This document shows, piece by piece, positions 34,950-49,500 of a DNA stretch of 64,000 nucleotides. The translations under genes and the position numbers were made by a program. This stretch comes from Rhodamnia argentea (Eukaryota; Streptophyta; Magnoliopsida; Myrtales; Myrtaceae): positions 12,524,001 through 12,588,000 of the forward strand of contig NC_063153.1 in assembly GCF_020921035.1 (NCBI RefSeq), written 5' to 3'. Each line of letters begins with the position of its first letter. The first letter of the stretch is position 1. Under the pieces are notes generated by a model. The model did not search any database. It worked only from the letters and a program-made list of their open reading frames with translations, and was not told the origin of the DNA.

Positions 34950-37900
34950 TCAATCTAAGGTGTTCCAACCTTGGGAATTGTCCTCACAAACGTCCGATTG
35001 GGAGCCACTGCGGATCATTGTTGGAGGTGTCCACTGATCTGGCACCATGAGAAAGTATGCAGTCATAGCTTTTCTAAATCGTTTCTTATACATTTGAGGG
35101 GAGATCACGGTCGGAGAGGCATTCTTTGGCCCACCAAGAATGCCTGACGTTTTCACCCAAGTCTCGAGGTGCTTATCCCATGTATATTGCCTCATAAAAT
35201 CGATAATCCCGAGAACCAGCTCCTGCCTTTCCTCATCCACTCCAACAAGTAATGAGTAGTCCATCACATCAATAGACTGCAAGACCATAATATCCACATT
35301 AGCAGGACAACAAACAGCAACTAACAAAACATAAGAGACCACTTACACATCAAAAACAGAACGAAATCCCAATGAAAAGACAGCTTACATTACTGAAATT
35401 GAAAAGGCGTTGCAATAGGTTTGCTCTTATTCTTCTATCCATTTCCAAAAGAGTATGATTAGAACATTCTATTTCGACTGGTGAAAATAAAGTTGCGCAA
35501 CAAGTCCAACATCAGTATAAAAAGTCACGCATCTTCAACAGGAGGCCAACCTAAAAAGGGGCTTTGATGTTTCCCCTGGTACACAAGCAAGTTACACTTA
35601 CAGCGAGAAATGCAGTGTCATTCCAGACAGCTCTCTCAAGCAACCGCTTTGCCTTATTACCAACAAATATCGGAGAGGTTGGCATTGCTTCGATCAAGTT
35701 CTGATCCAATAGTACTTTATTGCTCCCACTGGTATCAGGATTGTACCGTGCTCTGGAAGATCCTTTAAGGTCATAAAGGCGTGTGATATTACGGCGAAAG
35801 AGAAGATTTTCCATCACCAGAACATCCATCTTTGTTTCCTTCCCTCCTTTAGTGAGCTTGGAAGAAACCTTTAAATCCAACAAGAGAAATAAATGAGAGC
35901 CATATTTAACACTACCAACAAGGCACCATTTTTCCACTAGTTAAAAAAAAAAAATCAACAGAAATTACAAAAAAAATTTGGACCTTGGAAGCAACCAAAA
36001 CTGCATATGTATCAGTAGCAAACAAATATGCAGAAGAGTTTTCGAATAAGACCTTTTTCCAATCAATATCCACTTCATCTACAAGAAATTTTAATTGCTT
36101 ATTAAGAACAACCCCATCCAAGGGAAGCTAATAATATATGTCCAGTGATGCAGGGAAATGACCGTATATGTCATTTTGCTTGTTATTGTTGTATACTGTT
36201 AAAATTAACAAAGATATGTCTGTAAGCTGTTACAATGCCAACTGCTTTTTAAGCAACTCTCATAAAAGAACGGTCACTGTACCTGATATATACCGACAAT
36301 CTTAGCCAAGCAAGTTGGACTCCCGGAACTGATCGACTCAGACAAATATTTAAAATAAGCAGGAGCAAACTTGATGAATGATTCCAACTCTGTCTTTGTA
36401 ACCTGTTTGATGATGAATCGGTCATCCAAGGTCTTGGCAAAAAAAACATTGCTCTTGCCACCCTGGGCGCCCCATTTCTTACAACGACTAAGAGACCGAA
36501 TAAAATCCAATTCCGATGGGCAAGAAATCCTCCTTAAAGCCTCAAACTGCTTTGCATAATAACAAGTCACGGTATATTTGGCCTTTCCTTGAGGGCCCTC
36601 ATCATTGAAAGATACTCTAGCATGCAAATCCTTGGCGGACAAAAGTGGGTCCGTGTTCTGGGAGCTCCTAGATCCAGATGTGGATGAGACACTCTCATCA
36701 GTTGATCCAAAACTTTTAAGGCTATCCCAGGTTACTTCATTCAATGAACTGAGTGAGAGTAAGTTTACTGAATCAAAGAGAGGCAATGAAATTGAAGAAT
36801 CCAGACAATCTTTTGATTTCTCACAGTCAGATAGCTGCGCATGATAATTTGGTGAGGTGAGTGCATAAGCTATAATGCTTGTCGGTTCATCATCATAAAC
36901 AGGCACAATGGTATCATTAAAACCAACTGGGAGAAAAAACCTGGCACCACTTTGCCTTTCTGACTCCCAACACGACAGGACATACGCTGGCTGGTATTCA
37001 CCAATACCAAGCTTCTGATAATTAGCAGTGTAAGTATTAAAAGAGCTATAGATATTTGGGATACTCATTCCCACACTGCTTAGACTGTTCAAGTTGTCAC
37101 CTCCCTTCAATGGAAGTTCCCTGAGAGAACTCGCAGTCGCCTTCCCAATTTGCTCACTATCCTGAACGTCTGACTCAGACCTTGCCTTGGCTGAAGTTGA
37201 GACAGTTAAAGAACTGGTTGCAGCTGAATTACTGTTCACTTCAGGTGCCGTACTTGACGGGTGACTTTCACCACTCCATGCTGCATCAAGGGAATCTGAT
37301 AAGTTTGCAACTATAGGGAACTCCCCCTCTGATAAGGCCCTCCGCACAATTTTTCCAGATTCCAGGGGATCAGAATTTCCAATAATTGCACCAGAAGAAA
37401 CAGAACTATCATTTTGCCTTTTATGGTTTAGATCCTGGTCTGAATTCTTTATTTCGAGACCTCCACCAGACTCACTACCTTCCCTGCCATTTTCAACTTG
37501 ATTAAAGCCTAGAAGAGGTTTTTTCTCCAGAAGAAAGGAATCACAACTGCTAAAGCCTTTAGAAGTATTAGAAGGCGCCGCAGTCTCAACAAACTTCTCC
37601 ACAGAAGTGACAGTTTTCTCCTTAGCAGTACTAGGTTTTTGAGTAGAGCTGTTCAAACTTTCCTGCAGACTCTTATTATTAGCTCTCAACGCGTGAATCA
37701 GGCATCGATCCCAAGTGTAGGAATGGAAGAGTAACTGCCTTCGCAATTTATTTATTTCAAGGATATCAATCATGGGATGGCCAACTTTTAACTCTCCAGC
37801 TGCAGCCAGCACTTTTCCTAATAGGTCCTGCAGCATGAAGAATTATAAATGAGACTGCATAAGGCAAAGAAAACATATGTTGAAAGAACTATAACCAACT

Positions 37901-40900
37901 AATAAGGAAATCTCTCTCTACAAGAGAAGCTTTTTCTAATTATTACATGCCATGTAATGTGACTAGTAAACAACAATTCTGCCTACATGTAAAAAATAAG
38001 AAAGGACTGCAAGACCGTAGTTCGATGAATAAACCTATCACAAGGCAGAAATGTCATGGCAGCCAAATCTTCGGAAGCCTAACTACCCACTAGTTGGTTT
38101 AGCAATCTAAATGATGCACAAGCATGACAAGAAAGTAGCTAGTGAAACCCCACGTTCTAAGGCGGACAGGATATTTTTCGTAACTTTTGTCTTTACATTA
38201 CTAGATTTCATCCTAATAATTGCTTCCCAATTATTATTCAAAAATAAACTACGTAACTGATAATCATAAGAGCTATAGATTTGATCAAGCATTATCACGT
38301 TAAAAATGCAAGTGAATAATTAAATCAAGAATTTCATCAAGTTCACACATCTTGGTTGCTAGGGCCAATCCATCATCCCTAGGACATAATACTATGAGGG
38401 TCCTAAAATGGGCAACACCAGAAATAATGAGTTACATGGATATTAATAGTATAAGTGGAATGCTTAAAATTATAAATGTGAATCAAAAGTACCAAAGATG
38501 ATAAAAATTGGACAATGACACTTCGTCTTGATAATGAAGTTTATCTAGTCATACATAGTGTAAATGGGCCTTGTCCAACAAGAACCTAAAGACAAGAAAA
38601 ACCTTTTTAATCAAAAAGAAAAGAAAAAGTTATGAAAAAGAAGCAAAGAAGAAACAATAGCCTTTACCAACCAAACCCCAAGAAGTTGGCAAGTGCCAAA
38701 ATGCTACCAACTATAAAAATATCTTTAGACAGACCTACAAAGTTATCAACTATCTCAGGCAAAAAGAAAAAAGAATGCTACTGCCCTCACAACACTCCAC
38801 TCTACACCCACCCCAAAACCCACTCCCATGACCCCTGAAAAAAGGAAGGAAAGGCAAGGAGTAAACTGAAGAAAATAAATCGTTACCAAACCACGTTCCA
38901 TGAAGTTGACTAGTGTCAAAATACTGCAACTCTACGACCCTCCATTATATATTAGCACGATATGTTCACAGGCATACTGAACAGATAATAATGTGAAAGA
39001 ATTTTTAATTTTTTCCCTTTTTCTTATTAATTACACACGTTAGTTGCAATGCACCCCACCTCAAATTCTGCTTTCCGTTTAACTAGCATCTCTTCCAATT
39101 CCTCCATTTGATTTCTTGATTCTGAAGATTTATCACTGCCTTCCAGTGACGTCACAGGAGGTGATTTCTCTGTCACCCTTTGAAGAGCATTATAGATATC
39201 ATTAAATAGGAGTAGTGCTCGCTCATGAACCTGTTAAACAAAATAATGGTGTGTTAATAATTATCGATCATCTATCATAAAAAAAATATTTGAGAAAATA
39301 GGATATGCATCAGTTGCACCTCATTTGCTTCTTTTTTAATCCAATCCTGATTATCATAGTTAAACTCAATTTTTGCTGGTGGAAGATAAACAGAATGAAC
39401 ATCAATAGAAGCATAGCGGAAGCAAGCAACCATTCTCCCAAAGCTGCACATGTCAGAAAGTATGTCAGATAACAATGAAGTGGGTCATCATGAAACTAGG
39501 TCAAGATGACATATATATGCAGCTCAATTACCAAGAAAAAATAATGTCAGAGCAGCATTCCCTAGACAATATATAACATTGCAATAAGAAGCTCTTAGCC
39601 ATGAGTTACAAGTATTTGTCCATTGGGCATTGCCATAGCTTTTGTTGTAGCTTTGATGCCTTCTCGTGACATGCCATGGGTGCTTGGCAAGTGATATTTG
39701 AATGTGCTCAAATGATTAACAAAAATTTCATGTATGCTTATATCAACATTGATATTTTTCAGACTGGAAATGAGCTCCCCTGAATAAATGTTGTCCTTAA
39801 AAATTACCAATAGTTTTAAAAATCTAGTGATAGAATAGCCAATCTAACAAAAGCCCAAAGAACACCATTGGGATTCTTCAAAAGAAAAAGGTTTTTAAGT
39901 GCTTCTATCAGCTTCTACTTTTAAAATAAGAACTGCTACACCTTTTGAGAGCAGAAGCAGCTGCCAAATAGGTCCTTAGATGCTATAAAAGTGGAATTGA
40001 ATGTAGTAACCCCAGGGCCCTGATCAACCCATTTAGTGAACCACCACAGCAGAGTGTTCCAATAACTTCAAACCAGAAGGAACTGCGACTAATTTTCTCA
40101 GCCTGTCTTCAATCAGAACAGCCTGGCATACCTAACTACATAGTCTCTGGAAGAATCTGTTCATCCTAGGGCATAAATGAGAACATCTAAAGGCGTTCTT
40201 TTCCATCTAGTAAGTGCCAGTACATCTGAGATTTCTTTTTTCTTTTTTTAAATTTCTGTGTTTGGCCAATAGCATGTATAGGATCTTAGTGAGGAAAGAA
40301 CCATACCCATAGAAGCGGAGACAATCTCTATGTAGCGAATGACCACAGCTAGCAACCCTACTAGCAGCAGCATGATTGGAAAAGCTCAGCTCCAAAAATT
40401 TCCCAAAAGATAATCCCCACGCCGCATCAGACATAAGTACTCTTCTAGTTGCTGGAGGAAAGCCGCTCTTCCGAGGACACCGCAGACACCTGTGCCACAT
40501 CCATATTTTTCCTTCACGTTCTCCTCGTAAGAGAAACTCTGGAAGTTTTTTGACAGAAATAGTCAGGCTGCCTTGCCGGTGAATGTAACAATGAACATGT
40601 GCTTCTGATGGCATGTCACACGAACGGCAACGATAATTCTGTCAAAAACATTGTTTGTTAATAGTAGCTCATGCTTTTGAAGAAGAAGGATGAGGAAGGG
40701 GGCAGGAGCTAATATTGCAAAAACTATGCTCAGTGTGAGAAACAACTTGTAAGGAGAGGGTAAAGGTAATACTTGGTCAAACAAGTGATCCCGCAAGAAC
40801 CGGCCCAAGGGTTTATCAAAGCATCCATAGTATTTAATGCGTAAGAGGTGAGCCTTTTCACATACAGTTCCTTTCCACACACACCTTGTGGACAAAGAAA

Positions 40901-43900
40901 CTAAAATGCTCTGATGATCGGAAGGAGAAGGAGGAAATTCTTCCTTTGAAGAGCCCATTTCCCCATTATGGTTCTTCCCATCTTTTGCAGCTGCCAAATC
41001 TGATTTCACAACAGTATCTGCTATGTTGTTACCATGCCTAAATCCGTCACTTTGTCCCACCTTCTCAGAAGTGGAGCCAGCATTAGAGACAAAACTGCTG
41101 TCCGAATCATCTTTCCATGTGCTTGCAGATGTCATTGGAAAAGATTCCCGTCCGCCCACTTTAAAATTCTCCGCAAAATGGTTTGACAAAAGTTCATTGC
41201 TCTTAAGATCCAACTTGTCCAACCCTAAGATGAGGAAAAAGAAAGAAAAGGTGAACGGGACAATTGAACAAGTAGACCTTAAGATAGAGTCCTCATATGA
41301 AGGTTGAGAATAAAACCTTTAAAAGGAAAAATAAACCTCGAACCTTCCATTTTGTCAGTGGATGAAGGGTTGGCAGGCAAGGATCCACCCAATGCAAAGC
41401 CTTTATGTAAACTCATTGCACTAACTGGTCGTGCATCCGAAGGACTAGCATATGTGACAGAGAAACCAGGTATAGTGGAAATGGACCTCTCAATACTTGA
41501 TGGTTTGTCAGGTAATGCAACCGTCAGCGGGGATCTCAAAGGTAGCTCTGGGAGTGATGCGCCCTCATCAGCAAGAAATGATGTCTCTAGCGCCAAGTGA
41601 TAAGCTGCAAAAATTCCATACTGAACAACATGTTTCACCTTCTTCAACTCGTCCCCATTGGCGCCCTTGAGAAAAATCTGAAGCAAAGGACCTTTCTTGG
41701 TCATATGGAAAGCAACACACTCAATTCATTACCAAGAAAAGCCATTTACTTATTTAGTTTGTTCATTCACAGATTGGAAAATTAAATTCTCATTCAATCT
41801 TGACAGATTCCCATTATATGTACTATTAAAAACTAATGGATTGACCTAAATGCATAATTCAATTATTTTCCAAATATTTCTCTTCTGAGAAAATTATTAT
41901 TAAGAGTTCTAAATTAACACTACAATCAACTTAAAAGTAAAGTAACCTTTACAATTGCGGCACATCATGACCTAAATTAAGTCCAATGGCCCTAAAAAAG
42001 CTAATCTAATCCTCTCAGCTGCCATTCATAGGAAGTGGGCAAATTGAAATTTCTTCGAAAGCCCATAATATTGACAGCATTAATAACCTGTCGTGGGTAA
42101 CCTACCAACTGTACGACATTGCAATTGTCACCCTCTTTAAAAAGAGATCCTTGCAAGTATTTCCCACTATTTTAGAAACCCAAATAATGTCGTCACTCTA
42201 AGGGGTCATCACATCCTGCTTTTAACAGCCATAGTTTAGTCAAAGGATGCATCTAAATCCACCTTTTATAGTCTCATCTTTCTTCGATAGTGTGAATATT
42301 TTATTCAAATTGTCCCAAGGAGGTACAAATTCATCTGAAAACGTAATTTCAACACAAAACTCACAACATACACATATGATAAAAATCAGCCTAACCAAAA
42401 GATAATGACTGATAAACCACCTCATTCAAAGAACTAGAGCTATCATTTGAGACTGAGGGAAGATCTCCTAAATATTAAAGCAAAGCCATGATGTAACAGT
42501 GAGTCCTCATGTCCACTCAGAAAATTATCAAGCAAAGTACTAGTCAACCATATCAGATCAAGCAAAGATAACTGATTTTCACCATTTCCATCTGATCAAG
42601 CAGGAAAGAGGGAGAGGGCAGGGAAGATGGTTCACTCAATATGTAGAAACATATTTATGCCAGACTTACAGTACAACCAAAGGGCTTTGGGCAACCCTCA
42701 AAAAACATCAGCGTCTTTGCCGATTTCTTTCCTCCTTGGCCCGCGCTACCGTGCTCTTCCATCAACTTCTCCACATGAAACGTCTCACAATACCCCAATT
42801 TGGGTGATGTAAGATGATCAATTGAAGGAACAATCTGTGCACCAGTACAGCGAGCTATACGCTCTAACAGTGGCCTCTTAATATTCAAAACAAGAGATAT
42901 ATCTTTGCCAAGAAGATATTCTTGTGCATGGCGAGATACAGACTTCTCTACCAAAAGAACATCAGGATCATGCACATCGATCTTCGCAACTGCCATTTTC
43001 AAGTGGTCCATTTCCTAAAAATTGCAGGAAGCAGAAAACTTAAATCAGTTAAGATAAAACATTTAACACTGAAACCTTGCCGAATACTTAGATACAAAAC
43101 CGTGATTTAGTCATATAGCAAGAACGGAAAGCTATAACATATGAACCTGCTGTAACAAGGTATCAAAGCTTGATAGATGATTAGTAACCCGCTGGTATTC
43201 CAAAGCTCCTCCCAGAATTAAAAGACGTGGCTTATCTATTTTGGAAGTCATCCGCCTGTGAGCCACATTTTTCTTGCAAACAACTCCTTTGACCACCTTA
43301 CTGAGCAAACAAAAGTGACATCATCATGTCAGTCTAATGATAAGTACTAAGAACAGTGACAATAAACCCAAAGTACATCCTAGAGAGGGGGGACCTAATG
43401 CAATAAGAAAGGTTATGAGGCTTAGTCAAAATGAAAGGAAGAATCCAGATTAGTCAACACACTAGTTAGCAGATAAAACTAAATACCACTAAATTTACAG
43501 GTTTACACAGTAAGTTAACACATCTCGTCAGATTCAATAACAATATCATCCAAACATCACCAAAACTGGATTTCAGGTCCATGAAGTTGAGTTCAAAGAA
43601 AAAGATACGCAAAAGCAAGATCAATTGCACTCTCAGGGAGAATAATCACAATATACTGATCACCTATCTGAGCCCGATTAAGTTATGATAGTGTCCGAGT
43701 AATCAGATCATCAACCACGAAAAGCTGAGTGGTCTTCATAGCTCACCCAAACTTTCAATAAATCAAATCTACGTCTCAGCCTTTTAGTCTATGCTTCATA
43801 TGGCATGACACTATAGGCTTTGTCTTTCTTCCAACTATCAAGTTTGACCTGAAGTTGACGCTCTAGCCCAAATACTAACTCGACTATGGCAATTGGGAAC

Positions 43901-46206
43901 AACCAAGTCGCGCTCATTACTTTCAATACCTTGTTGAGTTGAGCTCAGCCAGCTGAAATTTAATCAAGCCCAGGTTAAACTAGACATTTAGCAGAGATTT
44001 ACCATCAGAGTTCAGTTCATATATTTCATTGCATTGACTTCTCTTTCACTTTATTATACTGCAACATTCACACTGCCAGTTTTATAGCTTATGGACAAGA
44101 CACTTTACATAACTTGTCTACAAATACCTAAATCGAACCCCGTTGATGTTTACTAGCATCTGATCAATTAGGAAAGCAACTAGCAATATTGAAAGTGCAG
44201 CAAGCAGGAATTTAACGAGTTTCTACCAACTGTTTAATAACACCTTAGCCATATGACGGTGATGAACAACCTCATATAATGTTGAACTATCCATGAAAAC
44301 CAAGTGCCCAGAAGCATGTAAGCCTTGGGCATAGCTACTATATGAACTAAAAGTTATGACACACATAAAAGAAACAACAAGTGACAACACATGTTAAAAA
44401 GAAACTAAAAGTTATGAAAAGTGCACGACTGGCAGTTCTTGAGAGGAGAAAACCCCTTTCAACAACACAACACACCCAAAGCAGACAAATGGAAAGAATT
44501 TACAAGAAAAGAGTGAAAAAAAGCTTTAGCAGAATAAATAACTCTAAATAAAGTAGTCACATGTCCACAAGAGGTACCTCTCACCCCGCCGCCCACATGC
44601 AATGCATTTAACCTTCACATATCCACCGGGGTCCATTCCTCCACCTTTACTCATATCAGGCTTAAGAAGTGTGGCAGCCTCCCAAGAAAGGGATGCAATT
44701 ATATCCAACCAATTATCTTTCCCATCTTCATTGTCCATGGAGAGGTTTTCAACCTGCAAAAGTTGGGCTATCAAGGCCCTAAAATGCCCTTCCACCACAT
44801 TTTTCATGGCCTTCCTGTGCTCCTCACTTGACTTGTCCCTGCTACGGTACTCCGCACTACCAAAGCTGTCTGAAGAGCGTAGATAACCCCACTCCCCACT
44901 GACACCTTCCCCATCCTCATCATCAGATAGAATAGCTTCCCTTTCATCTTCCTCATCCTCTGGCTCAGGAGGGAGCCAAAGCAACCCGTTGTTCTCAAAG
45001 TCCACAGGTTCTGTATCAGTTTCTTCAAAGTCATGAATAGGAGCTTCACTGTCCAGACCATGCTGCGGTGTCCCTTCTTGTTGCCCTACTTCTTTACTAC
45101 CATCTACAACTGCGGAGGCAAAATTTTCAAGTACTGGGGAGCAACCGTCATCTTTGGAGTTATCTTCACCGGCATGGGCTTCATATGGTCCATACATGGG
45201 GGCAATATCGTCTACGGTTACAGGACAATATTGCCTGGATTCAGAATCCGAAGGATACCCACCATAATAGTCATATTCATCATCACTCCTGGTATGCGTA
45301 AGAAATTTTAAATAAGTCAGTTTATTTTATTAGACCTCATAACACGATAGTTTTCCTAAGCAACAAATCGACCGTGTTGTAGACAGGAACTACTATGGCA
45401 GAGTACTGAAGTAAGCCAGTTTCCATTACTCATAACCCATCTCAAATGTTCTTCAATTTACATAACAGCCAGCAACACAGATGCAGGAGAACATACTGAT
45501 GCTTTAACATTTGTGAAGAATCAAAGCAGAGGGGATCGACTACCCACACTGCTAACCATAACAGTTTGAGCAAGAGATACCTATTTATGCAGAAGCTGTA
45601 CTGGTTAGAAGATTGATCCCCTGCATCTGTGTAGGGTGATATTCCTGTCCCACAAGCTACATCATCTTGCTCGATTGCAGTCGGATCCATTTGGGAAGAT
45701 TGAGGAGTGCTAAGACTGGAATTGTGAGGCACGCGCTGATAAGGTCCGGTTGAATAAGGAGTGGAACCAACGGTACTGCTGCCACTATTACAGGTGCAGC
45801 TTGATTTGGAGCTCGCCAAGCTTGTTGCAGATGGTGACGGACTGAGGCCAGGGGTGGGTGCAATGGAGCCGTTTCCATTATCAACTGCCACTATCCCCTG
45901 CTCCCATTGCTTATAGCAATAGTTGCAAACCCTGATCCTCTCCCAATCTTCCCTTCCAGTCTTCTGCTCATCAGATGGGGCAGGAATGGAATTCGCCGTA
46001 CACTTAGCACAGAAAACTCGTCCACAAATTCGACAGTGATGCCTGCGGTTGAAGACAGTGAACTGGGAATCGCACTCATAACATACCCTGCAGCTGTGAT
46101 CAGGCATCCAAAAGTCCCTAGATAACTGTGCTGGCTCGACCCTCCGAGGGATCCAAGACTTCACTAAGTCAACCAGCTCGGATAGTTTGTTGTCGGGGGT
46201 TCCCAT
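34950..46206 (-). CDS. FAB1: 1-phosphatidylinositol-3-phosphate 5-kinase, FAB1/PIKfyve type with FYVE domain
   Basis: Makes PI(3,5)P2 from PI3P on endosomal and vacuolar membranes. Twelve coding exons from the start: 45581-46206, 44578-45288, 43147-43300, 42670-43014, 41344-41677, 40773-41224, 40307-40638, 39320-39443, 39060-39230, 36283-37827, 35602-35868, 34950-35276. They sum to 5388 nt, in phase at every junction, 1795 residues, as expected for plant FAB1A/B. The FYVE zinc finger (about 33-103, WMPD, RRHHCR) binds PI3P. A Cpn60/TCP1-like chaperonin domain covers about 450-720, then a Cys/His-rich region (CGHSLHRDC near 975). The C-terminal kinase (about 1500-1775) shows FIIKQV, RLYDLKGSSRAR and DVMDYSLL. 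Start: the codon for MGTPDNKLSELVD; the frame runs six codons further upstream but has no ATG there. A 5'-untranslated-region intron and two uORFs precede it. Confidence 0.95.
35984..36127 (-). other. Exon-like block in a FAB1 intron (possible cassette exon)
   Basis: Inside the intron between the FAB1 exons at 36283-37827 and 35602-35868 lies a stretch with an acceptor-like TATTAG before it and a donor-like AAG|GT after it. It is 144 nt, exactly 48 open codons (starting LPLDGVVLNKQLKFL), and both flanking exons join in phase 0, so inclusion would keep the frame. It would add 48 residues between IVGIYQ and VSSKLTKGG inside the kinase, where family members I know have nothing. It may be a rare isoform, a captured fragment or chance. 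Confidence 0.3.
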
Positions 46207-46248
46207 CGACAACTTCCCACCCAAGACCCCTCATCCCGATATTCTCAT
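46169..46248 (-). promoter_or_regulatory. Two upstream ORFs in the FAB1 leader
   Basis: On the minus strand an ATG at 46248 opens a five-codon frame ending TGA at 46231-46233. A second ATG at 46234 overlaps that stop (ATGA) and opens a 21-codon frame ending at 46169, 37 bases past the FAB1 start at 46206, in another frame. Ribosomes starting at the second ATG would miss the FAB1 start, so translational down-regulation is plausible. Confidence 0.6.
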
Positions 46249-46292
46249 TTGCCAAGCCCAACAATCCGCAACCAAACCTAGGAATCAACAAC

Positions 46293-46575
46293 CTGGAAAA
46301 AGTGTGTCAAAGCAAAACGGAAAATCTTGCCGGCGAAGCAAAATAAACCTCCTAGGGAGCTGAAAGAAAATTCTCCGGATACTTTAGATATGGCCCAATA
46401 ACCAAAATTCCCCACCAAATATGCATGGGCAATATATATTTCCAGAGAGGTGCATAAATGGCATAAGTAAATCCAGGGACCACATTAAAGCTTAAATAGC
46501 TTCGGCCAGAATCATCCAAAGCAAAACATTTTCAACAAAAAAGAAATCAAAAAGGAAATGAAAGAACAGACTTAC
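46293..46575 (-). other. Probable FAB1 5'-untranslated-region intron
   Basis: On the minus strand a strong donor CAG|GTAAGT ends a leader exon at 46576, and TTTTTCCAG|GT ends the intron before 46292. Size and position suit a 5' leader intron. Confidence 0.5.
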
Positions 46576-49500
46576 CTGCGAATTCTCCGAAGCAAATCTG
46601 AATTCCTACAACATCAACTCTCTGCAGCCACAACTGACATCAAAACATAAAATTCAGGTCCATTGTTCAACAGAAGCACACAAATTCGGACTCATGACCC
46701 AACTTCAACTTTATGCCCGAACAGCAAAACTAAACTCTTCAGTACCATCTAAACCTCCACCCCAATGCCAACACCCAAGAAAACTCGCCCCTCTATCAAT
46801 CCAACCGAAATTCCATTAATCAAGCGAGCTCGAGCAAACGTTCCAATCCCATGAGAAAAAAAACCAACCCCACAACCCTCACGAAAGCGAAACCACAGCT
46901 CGAAATGGGAACCTACATCATCCCATCAATCAAAACCTAACCCCAAACCCGACCAAGCTGCTTCAATTAATGATTATTATTTATTTATTTTTTGGTTATG
47001 TGATTGACGATATGTCCGCATTCGGCAATACCGTGATGGCGATAATTGCATGCACAGGTGTATGCATAAGCGCGCTCATGCGTAAGAGAGAGAGAGAGAG
47101 ATCACAGATAATGTGTGATCTCTGTGATCGGAAAATTCTACCTTCTTCTCGTTCTCCCTCCATGTGTTTGTTGAAATGCTTTTTCTTTCTCGTCTCTGTT
47201 TTCTTTCTCGGATGATTGTTTTCATGGCCTGCGTTTCCTTTTTCCTGTGGCGCAGAGAAAATGACTTTCTAAACGCTTTAAAACATAAATATTTCGACCG
47301 CCATCAACTCGAAAAGACAATAAAAAATTGGCCACAGAGGAAGAAAAAGACAACAAAAATTAAAGAAAAAATCTCAGGGTCATTATTGTCTTTGGACCTT
47401 TTTCTCTCTAGCTTTTGAAGGAACAAAATTTAAAAAAAAAAAATCTGTAAAAATGATCGAAATCTCACAAAATAAAAAATACGATGACCGATAAATAAAT
47501 CGACACTAATCAAATCGCAAATTGGATTCGTACTTGTTGATAATTAATGAAATATTAAAAGAAGTCTAGTGCCTAAAATTGTGTGTGATGTATCACCACA
47601 TCACTAAGGAAGTGAGAAGCATAACATGTAGGATTTTGAAAATAGTCACTGCTTATTACAATATCGTTTAATATAGCTATAACGTAAAATAATTAAAATG
47701 ACATTTTTCGAGATTTTCACATCGGTTGTTAAAATCTTATGATTTAATATTATGATTTTACAAAACCCCCCATTGTTTTACCTAAAGTCTAGATTTTAAC
47801 AATTTTGGTTTGGAGGATTTTCAATTGTAAGAAAATTTTTTTATCTATAACTCATCACCACATAAAAAAAAACTCATGTCAAGATTGTCTTGGGTTAAGC
47901 GGATACGATCAAAACCGTTATCTAGACCATCCCCAATAAAGAGCGGACACGGCGGACTGACGGGTGTGTAATAAACCAAATTTGCAATTAATATTATGTT
48001 AAACAGGTTGCTAGAGCAAGTACCTTGAAAAATTAAGCTGCATAGAGGTGCATTATATGAACATTTCCAATTTTTGTTGTGCAATACATTATAATTGAAC
48101 CTTGTAAAGACACTAGAGCCTAGAGGGTTTGGCTTCTATGGCCTTGCTGGGAGGTCAAGTGACATCAAGTTTGAATATCAAATGGCCTTCGACATGCCTA
48201 GAACACAAGGTGGGTTAGTCAACACCCCTACTTCAATACAATATAAATAGTCAAAGTGCTGCTCCTTTTAAAAAGTCAAAAAGTCAAAAAGTATTCTAAG
48301 ATTAAGATAAAGCTGCCCCCTTCGATGCGAGAAAGGGAAGAAGAAAAAAAAAGAGAAGAGAAAATTAAACTGTTAATTAAGTTGATGGCGGCGCCAATAT
48401 TCATTAGGGCCCTTTAGATTCTTAGGACATAGGTCCAATATTCATTGCGTTTCGGAAGCCCATTACGGTCCAATGAACAAAATCTCACCTGGCCCAGACC
48501 AAAAATCAAGGAAAATTAGTAAAATGTTCCCCTTAATGTCACGAGGACATTCATTTCACATGACTAATCTGATCTGATTACCAATTCTTCGGGGGTCTGT
48601 CGTGCTAACGACGGTTGCCAAACGTAGCGCCGTACGATGTTAACACGACATCAACTATGGTGACGGCGAAGTTTTCGGGCCAAATTGGTATTTGATTGCC
48701 TAATTTTATCCTATGATGGCGAAGTCATGAAAAATGTTAGGGTCGTGTAGATATCGATGGAAGTTTTTACACAAGCACAATTAGGATTAGTTTCACATGG
48801 TTTGAGAATTAAAATAAATGTATTTTTTTTTCCGATAAATCCGAAGGAAAAATAGCAAAGAAAAACTGAACCAAAGCCTCATATCTCTTTGCCCAATTCA
48901 TGATTTTATATTACTTGGTCATGCACCTTATTACAGAGCTTGAAATAAATAAATAAAAACAAACTTCTTATTACTCAATTACTCTTATTTCCTGTGCTTC
49001 AATATGCAATCATATGATTCATAACTTTCATTACCACCATCATCATCTTAATTTTGCATATCGAGATGGCTAATTAGCTAATCCAACATACATTAACAGA
49101 ATCGAACTAAAACAACATTAATAGAAGTACAACCGAAACTTTTTAAAGGTGTCTGGTAATTAAAAGAGGGTATCGTTTTATTTTTTTTATAATGTGGTAA
49201 AACGAGGGTATATACCCTTGAATAACAGCACTCGCCTTTTCCACTAGTTTGACCACCCGAATTTATATGATTAGTCCGATCAATTTTTCGCCTAACGATC
49301 TTTCACGATGTCCGCCACACATTATTATTTGCAAGCGTGGAAGATTCAAACATGCGCAAACACGTGTCGATTCGCAATAGTTCGTCTTGTCCATTCAAAG
49401 ACGAAGAAATTTTATTTCTATGGCATCCATTATTTCCGTCATCTATGTATAGCATTATCTTTAGTCAATTCAAGCTCCTTTCCAAGAAAAGTTAGGTGGC

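Noticed and set aside
39595..39810. 71-codon minus-strand frame in a FAB1 intron (contains HLPSTHGMSREGIKATTKAM)
   Set aside because: It looks faintly protein-like, but FAB1 reads straight across this intron without it, I found no good splice pair, and no family is recognisable.
46207..46224. FAB1 start six codons upstream (GGKLS extension)
   Set aside because: The codon at 46224 on the minus strand is TTG, not ATG. The true ATG at 46206 gives the family's usual MGTPDNKLS start.
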